The notes under the pieces were generated by a model. The model worked only from the letters and a program-made list of their open reading frames with translations, ran no database searches and was not told the origin of the DNA. A stretch of DNA of 17,180 nucleotides from an uncultured Erysipelotrichaceae bacterium (GTDB taxonomy: Bacteria; Bacillota_I; Bacilli_A; RF39; UBA660): positions 1 to 17,180 of the forward strand of contig CADBSI010000075.1 of assembly GCA_902797275.1 (NCBI GenBank). Reading direction: 5' to 3'. Made by a program: the position numbers and the translations under genes. This document shows, one piece after another, positions 6,875-14,115 of the stretch (positions are counted from its first letter, which is position 1; every line of letters begins with the position of its first letter).

Positions 6875-8581
6875 ATGTTAAAGGAATTAGAAATTTATTT
6901 AGAAAATTTATTAAAAGAACTTGGCTATGAAGAAAAAGTTACAATTCTTGCCAGTAGTAAAAAAGAACTTGGTTGGTATCAATTAAATATTTGTATGGCT
7001 CTTGCTAAAAAGTATCATGAAAATCCAGTTTTAGTTGCGAATAAAATAGTTGAGAAGTTAGATTATCGTTTCACCTCAGTTAATGTAGCTGGACCTGGTT
7101 TTATTAATTTTAAATTAGATGAAAAATATTTACTTGATTATTTAAATTCTGGTTTAACTAATTTTAAAGTGTTTGTACCAAATATTACTAAAAAGAAAGT
7201 TGTAATTGACTTTGGTGGTGCTAATGCTGCTAAGGCTTTACATGTTGGACATATGAGATCAGCTAACATCGGAGAGGCTTTAAGACGTCTTGGGGTACTT
7301 GTTGGTTATGATATGATAAGTGATGTTCATCTAGGAGATTTGGGTCGTCAAGCCGGAATGCTTTTAAGTGAAATTAAAAAAAGAGGTGAGTACTTAGAAT
7401 ATTTTGATCCTAACTTTAAAGGAGAATATAGAAGTGTAGATTATACTCCAACAGAACTAGGTAAGATGTATGCTAGTGCTAATATTGCTGCTTCTAATGA
7501 TGAAGAAAGAATGGAAGAAGTAAGAGAAATAACTGCTGAAATTGATAAGGGTAATAAAACTTATTTAAATTTATGGAAACAACTTGTTGCTATTTCTTCA
7601 ATTTCGATTAAAGAAGTTTATGATGAATTAAATTGTCATTTTGATTTATTTGAAGGAGAACTTGATGCATTTAAAGATATTCCTGCTATGTTAAAGAAGG
7701 TTAATCCTTATTTATATGAATCAAATGGAGCCATGGTCATGGATGTAAAAGAAGAAAGTGATACCAAGGAAATGCCACCTTTATTAGTTATTAAAAAAGA
7801 TGGTGCAACTATTTATGCAACTCGTGATTTAGCAACTATTTATTCTCGTGAAGAAAGATTTAATCCTGATGAAATTTGGTATGTTGTTGATAATCGTCAA
7901 TCATTATATTTTGAACAAGTTTTCCGTGCTTCTTATATTGCTAATTTAACTGATGCTAAACTATATCACTTTGGTTTTGGAACTATTAATGGAACTGATG
8001 GTAAACCTTATAAAACCAGAGATGGTGGGGTAATGCAATTATCTACTTTAATTGAATTAATTAGTAATTTAATTGAAGAAAAAATGAAACCAGATATAAT
8101 AGATGATAGATTAAATATTAAAAACAAATTAACAATTGCTACCCTTAAATATGCTGATTTAATGTCTTACCGTGCAACTGATTATATCTTTGATCCAGTT
8201 AAATTCTCTTCATTTGATGGTAAAACTGGTCCTTATATTTTATATACCGTTGTTCGTTTAAAATCAATTTTAAATAAATCAGTTAAAAAAGATTATAAAA
8301 TTCTTAGTATAAATAGTATAGAAGAATTAGATATTTACTTAAAAATAACCGAACTAGAAAGTGTTCTTGAAAGATCAATTCGTGATAAATCTTTAAATTA
8401 TATAACAGATTTTCTATTTGAACTTGCAAGTTTATTTAATAAATTCTATAACACTTATCATATTCTAAGTGAAACAGATGAAACTAAAAAAGAATCTTTC
8501 TTAGGACTTATTACTATTGTTTACAATTGTATACATAATTTGTTAAATGTTTTAGCAATAGATGAAGTAGATAGAATGTAA
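6875..8581 (+). CDS. argS: Arginyl-tRNA synthetase
   Basis: Charges tRNA-Arg with arginine in a class I reaction. The N-terminal Add-1 domain (residues 1 to about 85) ends near VAGPGFINFKL. The catalytic Rossmann domain carries HVGH (123-126, the HIGH motif) and SDVHLGDLGRQAGML near 150. KTRDGG (380-385) occupies the place of the KMSKS loop, which is often degenerate in ArgRS. The C-terminal third (about 440-568) is the helical DALR anticodon-binding domain. The length of 568 is normal. ATG 6875 lies 3 bases after AGGAGGG, an excellent site. The gene is controlled by the T-box leader and appears monocistronic or weakly linked to the next gene, which has its own possible promoter. Confidence 0.97.
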   Translation: MLKELEIYLENLLKELGYEEKVTILASSKKELGWYQLNICMALAKKYHENPVLVANKIVEKLDYRFTSVNVAGPGFINFKLDEKYLLDYLNSGLTNFKVFVPNITKKKVVIDFGGANAAKALHVGHMRSANIGEALRRLGVLVGYDMISDVHLGDLGRQAGMLLSEIKKRGEYLEYFDPNFKGEYRSVDYTPTELGKMYASANIAASNDEERMEEVREITAEIDKGNKTYLNLWKQLVAISSISIKEVYDELNCHFDLFEGELDAFKDIPAMLKKVNPYLYESNGAMVMDVKEESDTKEMPPLLVIKKDGATIYATRDLATIYSREERFNPDEIWYVVDNRQSLYFEQVFRASYIANLTDAKLYHFGFGTINGTDGKPYKTRDGGVMQLSTLIELISNLIEEKMKPDIIDDRLNIKNKLTIATLKYADLMSYRATDYIFDPVKFSSFDGKTGPYILYTVVRLKSILNKSVKKDYKILSINSIEELDIYLKITELESVLERSIRDKSLNYITDFLFELASLFNKFYNTYHILSETDETKKESFLGLITIVYNCIHNLLNVLAIDEVDRM

Positions 8582-8629
8582 TTCGACAAATAAAGACAAA
8601 GAAATTTTTTAAAATAGAATCGTGATCCT

Positions 8630-9808
8630 ATGAAAAAAATATTTGTCTTTTTTTTAATTTTTTTAATATTTTTAACAGGAGATGCTTTAATAATATCTAA
8701 TAAATATGTAGAAAATTCTCCTGATTTAGAAATAAGAGGTGTTTATATATCATACTTAGAATATTTAACTTATTTTAAGGATAATTCTTTAGCAATTAAT
8801 AAAGCTTATATTAATAAAATGTTAGATAATTTACAAAGTATTAATATTAATACCATTTTTTTACATGTATCTCCATTTTCAGATAGTATTTATAATTCTA
8901 AAATATTTCCTTATTCTTATACTTTATCAGGAGTTGAAGGTAAAAATCCTGGTATGGATTACTTAGAATATTTTCTAAAAGAAAGTAAAAAAAGAAAGAT
9001 AAAAGTTCATGCTTGGATAAATCCTTATCGTATAAGTTTAACAAATGATATAAATTTACTTAGTAAAGATAATCCAGCTTATACACTTTTAAATATCAAT
9101 AGTGTTAAAATAACTAATAATGGTATTTATTATAACCCAGCATCTATTGATGTTACTTCTTTAATATTAAAACAAGTTTATGAACTAATTTCTAATTATG
9201 ATATAGCAGGAATTCATTTTGATGATTATTTCTACCCAGATAATACAATTGATTTAGAAAACTATAATGAATATAAAACTAAGAATAATGTTGATATTTC
9301 TTTAAAAGACTATAGACTTAATATTATAAATTCTTTAATTAAAAATGTTTATAAACTAATTAAAGATTATAATTCTAACTTAATATTTAGTATTGCTCCT
9401 GATGGTAATATAAATAATAATTATGTTTATCATTTTGCTGATATTAAAACTTGGCTTCTTGATGATAATTATGTCGATTTAATCTTACCCCAAGTTTATT
9501 ATGGCTTTAATAATCAATACAAACCATTTATAAATACTTTAAATGAATGGCATGATTTAATTAAAAATAATAGTAAAATAGTACCAGTTTTAGCTTTTTA
9601 TAAAGTAGGTACTTTAGATAATATGGCAGGAACTGGTATAAATGAATGGATTGATAATTCTTATATAATTAATAGACAAATAAACTATGCTAAAACTTTA
9701 GAAAAATACCATGGTTATGTTTTATTTAGATATGATTTTTTATTTAATAAAAATCTTATAAATGAAAAAAGTTTCGAAGAAATAGGAAAACTTAAAAATA
9801 ATAATTAA
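8630..9808 (+). CDS. GHL10-like (DUF187) glycoside-hydrolase-related exported protein
   Basis: Resembles the glycosyl-hydrolase-like 10 family (PF02638), TIM-barrel proteins thought to act on cell-surface glycans; the substrate is not known. Residues 4-22 are a hydrophobic signal or anchor (FVFFLIFLIFLTG) without a clear cleavage site. Family motifs follow: IRGVYISYLEYL near 35, LHVSPFSDSIYNSKIFPYS near 78, VHAWINPYR near 126, GIHFDDYFYP with D198 and D199, and ILPQVYYGF (285-293). The acidic pair in the fourth motif is a candidate catalytic site by analogy. At 392 residues it is a single-domain member. The upstream CGTGATCC is a weak Shine-Dalgarno, and TAGAAT (8615-8620) may be a -10 box very close to the ATG. 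Confidence 0.8.
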   Translation: MKKIFVFFLIFLIFLTGDALIISNKYVENSPDLEIRGVYISYLEYLTYFKDNSLAINKAYINKMLDNLQSININTIFLHVSPFSDSIYNSKIFPYSYTLSGVEGKNPGMDYLEYFLKESKKRKIKVHAWINPYRISLTNDINLLSKDNPAYTLLNINSVKITNNGIYYNPASIDVTSLILKQVYELISNYDIAGIHFDDYFYPDNTIDLENYNEYKTKNNVDISLKDYRLNIINSLIKNVYKLIKDYNSNLIFSIAPDGNINNNYVYHFADIKTWLLDDNYVDLILPQVYYGFNNQYKPFINTLNEWHDLIKNNSKIVPVLAFYKVGTLDNMAGTGINEWIDNSYIINRQINYAKTLEKYHGYVLFRYDFLFNKNLINEKSFEEIGKLKNNN

Positions 9809-9834
9809 AAAATCTAGAAAAAAATTAATTAATG

Positions 9835-9849
9835 TGCTATTATTATAAT
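9835..9849 (+). promoter_or_regulatory. Possible extended -10 promoter before the small membrane protein gene
   Basis: TGC-TATTAT (9835-9843) fits an extended -10 element, and TATAAT (9844-9849) overlaps as an alternative. No convincing -35 box is visible. AGGTGA begins at 9850, so any start of transcription would fall on the Shine-Dalgarno. Confidence 0.35.
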
Positions 9850-9859
9850 AGGTGATCAT

Positions 9860-10264
9860 ATGTTAAAATATTTTTATATTCCTGTTGAAGTTTGGTACTA
9901 TGTTGTTATTCCAATTCTTATTATCTTATTAATCTATTTTGTTTTTAATCTAGTTTATCATAGAAAAAAAGGAACATATTATTATAATTATGTTGTAGAT
10001 TATGTTTATAGCACCCTTGGAGTTTTATTTTGTTCTTTACTTCTTTGTCTATTACTAGGTTATAGTATAGCAACTATTCAAATATTAAGTGAAGCTAATG
10101 TAATTCAAAATAATATATTAATGTTTATAGTTTTATTAATATTACCAATAATTCCAACTATATTCTTAGGTTATGTTTTAAAAGTATATATTAAAAATTT
10201 AAAAAGAAAAAGAATATTAGATGATGCTTTAGAAGAAAAAGAAAGGGAATTAATAAAAAAATAA
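9860..10264 (+). CDS. Small three-helix membrane protein of unknown function
   Basis: I do not recognise this family. The 134 residues contain three hydrophobic spans: about 12-34 (VWYYVVIPILIILLIYF and onward), about 50-76 (TLGVLFCSLLLCLLLGYSI) and about 84-112 (ILMFIVLLILPIIPTIFLG). A Lys/Glu-rich tail (KNLKRKRILDDALEEKEREL) is probably cytoplasmic. ATG 9860 follows AGGTGAT (9850-9856), a strong site. It follows the GHL10-like gene by 51 bases and ends just before a clear terminator. Nothing in the sequence indicates a substrate or partner. Confidence 0.75.
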   Translation: MLKYFYIPVEVWYYVVIPILIILLIYFVFNLVYHRKKGTYYYNYVVDYVYSTLGVLFCSLLLCLLLGYSIATIQILSEANVIQNNILMFIVLLILPIIPTIFLGYVLKVYIKNLKRKRILDDALEEKERELIKK

Positions 10265-10270
10265 TTATTA

Positions 10271-10294
10271 AGACTACTAAAAAGTAGTTTTTTT
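10271..10294 (+). terminator. Intrinsic terminator after the membrane protein gene
   Basis: ACTACT (10273-10278) pairs with AGTAGT (10283-10288) around AAAA, extended by a G-U and an A-T pair, and is followed by a T run to 10294. It is compact and well placed, 7 bases after the stop codon. Confidence 0.75.
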
Positions 10295-10351
10295 AATACT
10301 TCTAAACTTTAATTTTAACAAGACTTTTTAATATTTTATAAAATAATAAAT

Positions 10352-10394
10352 AAAAAAACTAAGATCTTTTTAAATTTTAAATTTCTTAGTTTTT
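10352..10394 (-). terminator. Terminator of the ZnuA-like gene
   Basis: AAAAACTAAGA (10354-10364) is exactly complementary to TCTTAGTTTTT (10384-10394). Read on the - strand, the hairpin is followed by a T run (complement of 10352-10358), about ten bases after the lipoprotein stop codon. It may also stop leftover + strand transcription at this convergent junction. Confidence 0.65.
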
Positions 10395-10403
10395 ACTTAC
10401 TTT

Positions 10404-11279
10404 TTAAATAGCTTTATATAATTCTTTTTTAATTTCTTCTAAGTTTTTATACATAATAGTTAAATAATTTTTTCCGTTTTCTCTTTCTTCATCAGTTATA
10501 TTTTTTAAATTTTTAATATTTAAACTTTCTATTTTATTTTCTTCAATTATTTTATTAACTTCCTCACTGTTTAAAGTATTTTCATAAGTATAAAAATATT
10601 TAATAGTTTCATTTCTAATATAACTTTTAAATAAAGCTAGGTTCTTTTCATAATTTTCATTATTACTATCAAGAGAAATAACTTTTAAATTATATTTTTC
10701 TAAGAATAAAAGATTATCACTATTAACAACAATGGTATTAAAATTACTATTTTCAATAGAAGTTTTATATTCAGCATCAAGACTTGATAAATTAACTTTT
10801 AAATCTAAATAATTAGCATCTATTTTTTTAAGTAAATAAGTACTAGTTATATATTCACTTAAACCATTTTTTATATTTTGAGCTTGTCTTAAAAGATTAG
10901 AAGGGTTTAACCAAAGTTCATCTTTAGTATTTTTATATTCCATTCCAAAAGTAGCATCTATTATTTTTATTTTTTTATTTTGATTTAATAAGGTAACAGC
11001 TATATCAGAATCATTAGTAGAACCCATATAAATAAATAAATCTTTTTTGCAATAATCTTTTATTTGTTTATCAGTTAAATTATAGTTATCAATGTCAACT
11101 CCATCGGGGTAAATTGAAACAACCAAAGAATTATCTCCGTATAAAGCATTTGTAATATATTCAATTGCATAATTAGTAGTTGCAATATTAATATTTTCCA
11201 TAGTATCATGTTTAAATAAAGAACAACCACTTAAAGTAAATAATATTAGTAAGATTAAACTTATTTTTTTAATTTTCAT
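10404..11279 (-). CDS. ZnuA-like metal ABC transporter lipoprotein, metal ligands not recognisable
   Basis: Fits the cluster A-I substrate-binding family (ZnuA/PsaA/TroA) in fold-level features. It starts with a lipoprotein signal, MKIKKISLILLILFTLSGC, with lipobox LSGC and lipidated Cys19. Then come INIATTNYAIEYI, IYPDGVDIDNYNLTDKQIKD (the position of the usual PPG-x-x-PHxYxPs loop), DLFIYMGS, ELWLNPSNLLRQAQNI (the usual HxWLdP segment) and a long helix. The histidines expected in these loops are absent: the first loop reads DIDNY and the second DELWLNP, so zinc or manganese binding as in the family is doubtful. No permease or ATPase gene is adjacent. The start is supported by AGGTGT 5 bases upstream. 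It is convergent with the membrane protein gene and divergent from rnc. It may bind another ligand or be a relic of a transporter. Confidence 0.7.
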   Translation of the reverse strand: MKIKKISLILLILFTLSGCSLFKHDTMENINIATTNYAIEYITNALYGDNSLVVSIYPDGVDIDNYNLTDKQIKDYCKKDLFIYMGSTNDSDIAVTLLNQNKKIKIIDATFGMEYKNTKDELWLNPSNLLRQAQNIKNGLSEYITSTYLLKKIDANYLDLKVNLSSLDAEYKTSIENSNFNTIVVNSDNLLFLEKYNLKVISLDSNNENYEKNLALFKSYIRNETIKYFYTYENTLNSEEVNKIIEENKIESLNIKNLKNITDEERENGKNYLTIMYKNLEEIKKELYKAI

Positions 11280-11295
11280 ATCAACACCTAGTACT

Positions 11296-11324
11296 ATTTT
11301 ACTATTATTTTAAAATATTAACAA
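11296..11324 (-). promoter_or_regulatory. Promoter of the ZnuA-like gene
   Basis: On the - strand, TTGTTA (complement of 11319-11324), a 17-base spacer and TAAAAT (complement of 11296-11301). The expected start near 11289 coincides with the Shine-Dalgarno AGGTGT, leaving about ten leader bases. It is back to back with the rnc promoter, leaving room for shared control. Confidence 0.6.
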
Positions 11325-11331
11325 GTTTAAA

Positions 11332-11360
11332 TATACATTTTTTTTAAAAAATGTTATAAT
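11332..11360 (+). promoter_or_regulatory. Promoter of rnc
   Basis: TATACA (11332-11337), a 17-base spacer and a consensus TATAAT (11355-11360) preceded by TGT, an extended -10. The predicted start near 11367 gives a leader of about 17 bases with AAAGGA before ATG 11384. Confidence 0.65.
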
Positions 11361-11383
11361 CTAAGAAGAAAGGAAGACTTGAA

Positions 11384-12055
11384 ATGGATGAATTCTTTAA
11401 AAAATTTAATATAGTACCTAAAAATAGAAAGTTATATGAAACAGCTCTTTCACATTCTTCATTTGTAAATGAGCATAACTTAAAAAGTGATTATGAAAGA
11501 TTAGAATTTTTAGGAGATGCCGTTTTAGAACTGGTTGTAAGTGATTATTTATATAATAATTATCATGAAACAGAAGGCGAAATGACTAAAGTTCGTGCTA
11601 GTTATGTTTGTGAAAATGCTAATTATGAATATATGAAAAGTTTGGATCTTATAAAATATATTAAGGTTGGAAATGGTGAGGTTGGAAATATTAAAAAAGC
11701 TATTGTTGCTGATATTTTTGAATCAATCATGGCTGTTGTTTATTTAGAAGAAGGTTATTTAAAAGCCAAAGAAGTTATTTTAGAAATAATTGTTCCATTT
11801 ATTAAAGATCCTAATATCACTTTCTTTAATGATTATAAATCAACTTTACAAGAAGCTTTGCAAACAGAAAAGAAATCTTTCTCATATGAAACAATTCAAG
11901 AAGAAGGACCACCTCATGATAAAACTTTTACAGTTGTTGTTAAAATCGATAATGTAATTTATGGAAAGGGGATAGCTAGTAGCAAGAAAGAAGCTGAAAG
12001 AGAAGCTGCAAGAGTTGCTTTAACAAAACTAGCCATAATAAAAAATGAAAAATAA
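11384..12055 (+). CDS. rnc: Ribonuclease III
   Basis: Double-strand-specific endoribonuclease that processes rRNA precursors and structured transcripts. The RNase III domain carries the signature ERLEFLGDAV (residues 38-47) with E38, E41 and D45, and the second acidic pair D110 and E113 in ADIFES; all catalytic residues are present. A double-stranded RNA-binding domain follows (about 150-219) with YKSTLQEALQ, GPPHDKTFTVVV and ASSKKEAEREAARVAL. Its 223 residues are typical. AAAGGA (11369-11374) precedes the ATG by 9 bases. The 3' end overlaps the pilin-like gene by 11 bases in another frame, so the two share a transcript. The usual Bacillota neighbours of rnc (acpP, smc, ftsY) are not seen here. 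Confidence 0.97.
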   Translation: MDEFFKKFNIVPKNRKLYETALSHSSFVNEHNLKSDYERLEFLGDAVLELVVSDYLYNNYHETEGEMTKVRASYVCENANYEYMKSLDLIKYIKVGNGEVGNIKKAIVADIFESIMAVVYLEEGYLKAKEVILEIIVPFIKDPNITFFNDYKSTLQEALQTEKKSFSYETIQEEGPPHDKTFTVVVKIDNVIYGKGIASSKKEAEREAARVALTKLAIIKNEK

Positions 12056-12488
12056 GAATAAAGGGTTTACTTTAGTTGAATTATTAGCTGTTATAACAGT
12101 TCTTGGTATTTTAACTATGATTGCTGTACCTAATGTATTATCAACTATTAATAATAATAAAAAAAATTCCTTTTTAATGGATGCTAAAAGAATGGTTGCC
12201 AAAGCAAATGAACTAATTGCTAGTAATAAAGATGATAGAAATTTAGCTAAAAGTTCAGGAAAAACTTATGCTTTTGCAGATTTAAATCAAAAAGATGAAT
12301 TTCCAAATGATGCTGATGGGGGATCTTTTGATCTTAATAATACATATGTTAAAGTAACATTTAGTAATAATTCTTTTAAATATTGTATTAAAGTTGTTGG
12401 AAGTAAAAGAAGTATAAAAGATAAAACTACTTCAAATTGTATAGATAGTTCTAATCTAACTGGTATAGAAGTAGTAGTTGATAATTAA
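12045..12488 (+). CDS. Type IV pilin-like (ComGC/pseudopilin) protein
   Basis: A short prepilin with the class III signal MKNKNKG|FTLVELLAVITV: cleavage is expected after G7 with F8 at +1 and the invariant Glu at +5 (E12). The hydrophobic helix runs to about residue 33. The remaining 110 residues have a pilin-like alpha-N followed by a beta-rich part with two cysteines (in KYCIKV and SNCIDS) that may form a disulfide. Length and signal fit Gram-positive competence or type II pseudopilins, but which subunit cannot be decided. The prepilin peptidase, ATPase and membrane platform genes are not in the window. It overlaps the rnc end, has no clear Shine-Dalgarno and is probably translated by coupling. 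A terminator follows. With comEA and comEC nearby, a role in DNA uptake is plausible. Confidence 0.85.
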   Translation: MKNKNKGFTLVELLAVITVLGILTMIAVPNVLSTINNNKKNSFLMDAKRMVAKANELIASNKDDRNLAKSSGKTYAFADLNQKDEFPNDADGGSFDLNNTYVKVTFSNNSFKYCIKVVGSKRSIKDKTTSNCIDSSNLTGIEVVVDN

Positions 12489-12537
12489 AATAACAAATTG
12501 AAGTTAAAAAAAATTTATTTTTAAAATTTAAAAAATT

Positions 12538-12573
12538 AAAGAGATGAAATACCAAAATTCATTTCTTTTTTTT
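12538..12573 (+). terminator. Terminator of the rnc-pilin transcript
   Basis: AAAGAGATGAA (12538-12548) pairs with TTCATTTCTTT (12558-12568) with one G-U pair, followed by T to 12573. It separates the rnc-pilin unit from the next promoter. Confidence 0.7.
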
Positions 12574-12638
12574 CATAAATAAAAGATTTAAACCTAAGAA
12601 AAAAACAAATTTGAAATTTGAAACAAAAATGTCTATAA

Positions 12639-12664
12639 AATGTCAATTTACAAAAGTTGACATT
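12639..12664. promoter_or_regulatory. Inverted repeat overlapping the -35 box, possible operator
   Basis: AATGTCAA (12639-12646) and TTGACATT (12657-12664) are exact inverted copies separated by 10 bases. The right arm contains the TTGACA -35 box, so a bound regulator would block or recruit RNA polymerase. The 18-base centre-to-centre distance of the arms is near two helical turns, as for dimeric regulators. No regulator gene is nearby to name. Confidence 0.5.
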
Positions 12665-12685
12665 AAAGAGAACTTGTAGTAGGAT
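12657..12685 (+). promoter_or_regulatory. Promoter of the surface-protein/comEA/comEC operon
   Basis: A consensus TTGACA (12657-12662), a 17-base spacer and a weaker TAGGAT (12680-12685). Transcription would start near 12692. The poor -10 and the overlapping inverted repeats suggest a regulated promoter. Confidence 0.55.
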
Positions 12686-12692
12686 GTAGTTA

Positions 12693-12704
12693 TCAACCGG
12701 TTGA
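12693..12704. promoter_or_regulatory. 12-bp palindrome at the predicted transcription start
   Basis: TCAACCGGTTGA is a perfect palindrome with a central CG, the geometry common to LacI-family operators. It lies between the -10 box and the Shine-Dalgarno AAAGG (12707-12711). Its G+C-rich core stands out in an A+T-rich spacer. Confidence 0.45.
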
Positions 12705-12717
12705 AGAAAGGATGTGT

Positions 12718-14115
12718 ATGAAAAAAATAATATTAGGTTTAACGTGTTTTTTAACAATATTTATTAGTCCTTTAGCAGACGAAATAAATATAAATGATAA
12801 AGTTTACCAAGTTGCAAATTCAGAGATTTTAAGACTTGAGGGATTAACTTATAATCCTCATGATAATGTTTTAACTCTTGAAAATGCTACTTTAGAAACT
12901 ATTAAAATAGATGATAATTTAACAATTAAATTAAAAGGTATTAGTAAAATTAATAACATGAAATCACCTGAAGCTATTAAATGTAAAAATCTTAAAATTT
13001 ATGGTAGTGAAAATGCTACGTTAGAAATAACTAGCGTTAATAGAGGAATAGATGGAAAACAAATTATTGTTAATAATGCAACTATTACTGTTAATTGTGA
13101 GGATGTTGGTTTTTTAGCAAGTGATCCTGGTGATTTTATAACCATAAATGGGTCTTATTTAACTTTGAATTGTAAATCACAAGGATTTCGTGTATTTGAT
13201 GGAGATTTGTATGTAAATAGTTCAACTATCAAAGGAACAGTGGCATATTTAAAAGGAGGCTTTTTTCAAACTTCTTATATCAATTCCAGTGATATTAATT
13301 TAACTATAACTAAAAATCCTGGTTATATTGGAAGAGTTTTCTATATAAATGGAGATTCTAATATCTTTATCTATGATCCAACTACTAATTTACTTCCTAA
13401 AGGTTATATAATAGATGATAATTTAAAAATGTATTATAGTTTAGATAATCAAAACTATCAAGAAGGGGCAACTACTAAAAAAGTAAGTTATCTAAAAATA
13501 AATAATAAAGACAATTTAAATTTAAGAGAAGAAGAAATAAAAGCAAATGAAAAAACTTTGATTGAAAAAGAAAAACTTTTTTTAGATAAAGAAACTAATT
13601 TAACTTTAAAAGAAAAAGAACTACTAGAAAAAGAAAAGAATTTAGTAAATAAAGAAAAAACTTTATCTGAAAAAGAAAAAAATTTATTAGATTTAAAAAA
13701 CAAATTAAATTTAAAAGACCAAGAATTTATAAAAAAAGAAGAAAACATTAAAAAAGAAGAAAAGATAATCAAAATTAAACAAGAAAAATTACTTGCTTTA
13801 AGTAATCAAATTCAAGAAGAAACAAAAATAAATGAAAACAACAAAAATATTAATTTAAAACAAAAACAAGAATTATTAAAATATGAAGAAACTTTAAAAA
13901 GTAAAGAAGAATATTTAAATAATTTAAATTTAGAATTAATAAGAAAGGAAGAAGATGTTAAGAATAATAATTTACTATGTAAAGAAAATGCTACTAATAA
14001 TATAGAAAATCCTAAAACTTTTGATGATTTAAAAAGTTCAGTTATTCTTTTAGTTTTATCACTTTTAGGATTTCTAGTAATAATAAAAAGGAGGAAAATA
14101 AATGCAAATTTATAA
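12718..14115 (+). CDS. Secreted beta-helix/coiled-coil surface protein with sortase-like C-terminus
   Basis: I do not recognise a named family. ATG 12718 is preferred over ATG 12712 because AAAGG (12707-12711) overlaps the latter and sits 6 bases before the former. The signal peptide MKKIILGLTCFLTIFISPLA is followed by DE. Residues up to about 255 have repeated short beta strands with alternating hydrophobics (LTLENATLETIKI, IKCKNLKIYG, IIVNNATITV), like carbohydrate-binding right-handed beta-helix domains. Residues about 262-415 are an uninterrupted Glu/Lys-rich coiled coil with heptads such as EKEKNLVNKEKTLSEKEKNL. The end has NPKTF (431-435), a hydrophobic span (VILLVLSLLGFLVII) and KRRK. 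This resembles a cell-wall sorting signal with Phe in place of the usual Gly; a plain membrane anchor is the alternative. The gene overlaps comEA by 14 bases, so the two are translated from one transcript. Confidence 0.75.
   Translation: MKKIILGLTCFLTIFISPLADEININDKVYQVANSEILRLEGLTYNPHDNVLTLENATLETIKIDDNLTIKLKGISKINNMKSPEAIKCKNLKIYGSENATLEITSVNRGIDGKQIIVNNATITVNCEDVGFLASDPGDFITINGSYLTLNCKSQGFRVFDGDLYVNSSTIKGTVAYLKGGFFQTSYINSSDINLTITKNPGYIGRVFYINGDSNIFIYDPTTNLLPKGYIIDDNLKMYYSLDNQNYQEGATTKKVSYLKINNKDNLNLREEEIKANEKTLIEKEKLFLDKETNLTLKEKELLEKEKNLVNKEKTLSEKEKNLLDLKNKLNLKDQEFIKKEENIKKEEKIIKIKQEKLLALSNQIQEETKINENNKNINLKQKQELLKYEETLKSKEEYLNNLNLELIRKEEDVKNNNLLCKENATNNIENPKTFDDLKSSVILLVLSLLGFLVIIKRRKINANL

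Noticed and set aside
12536..12757. Open frame on the - strand over the terminator and promoter region
   Set aside because: It reads through a hairpin, a promoter and a signal peptide region; the Phe/Leu-rich product reflects A+T bias.
13488..13772. Ser/Phe-rich open frame on the - strand
   Set aside because: It is the mirror of the Glu/Lys coiled-coil codons (GAA/AAA read as TTC/TTT), a known artefact of such repeats.
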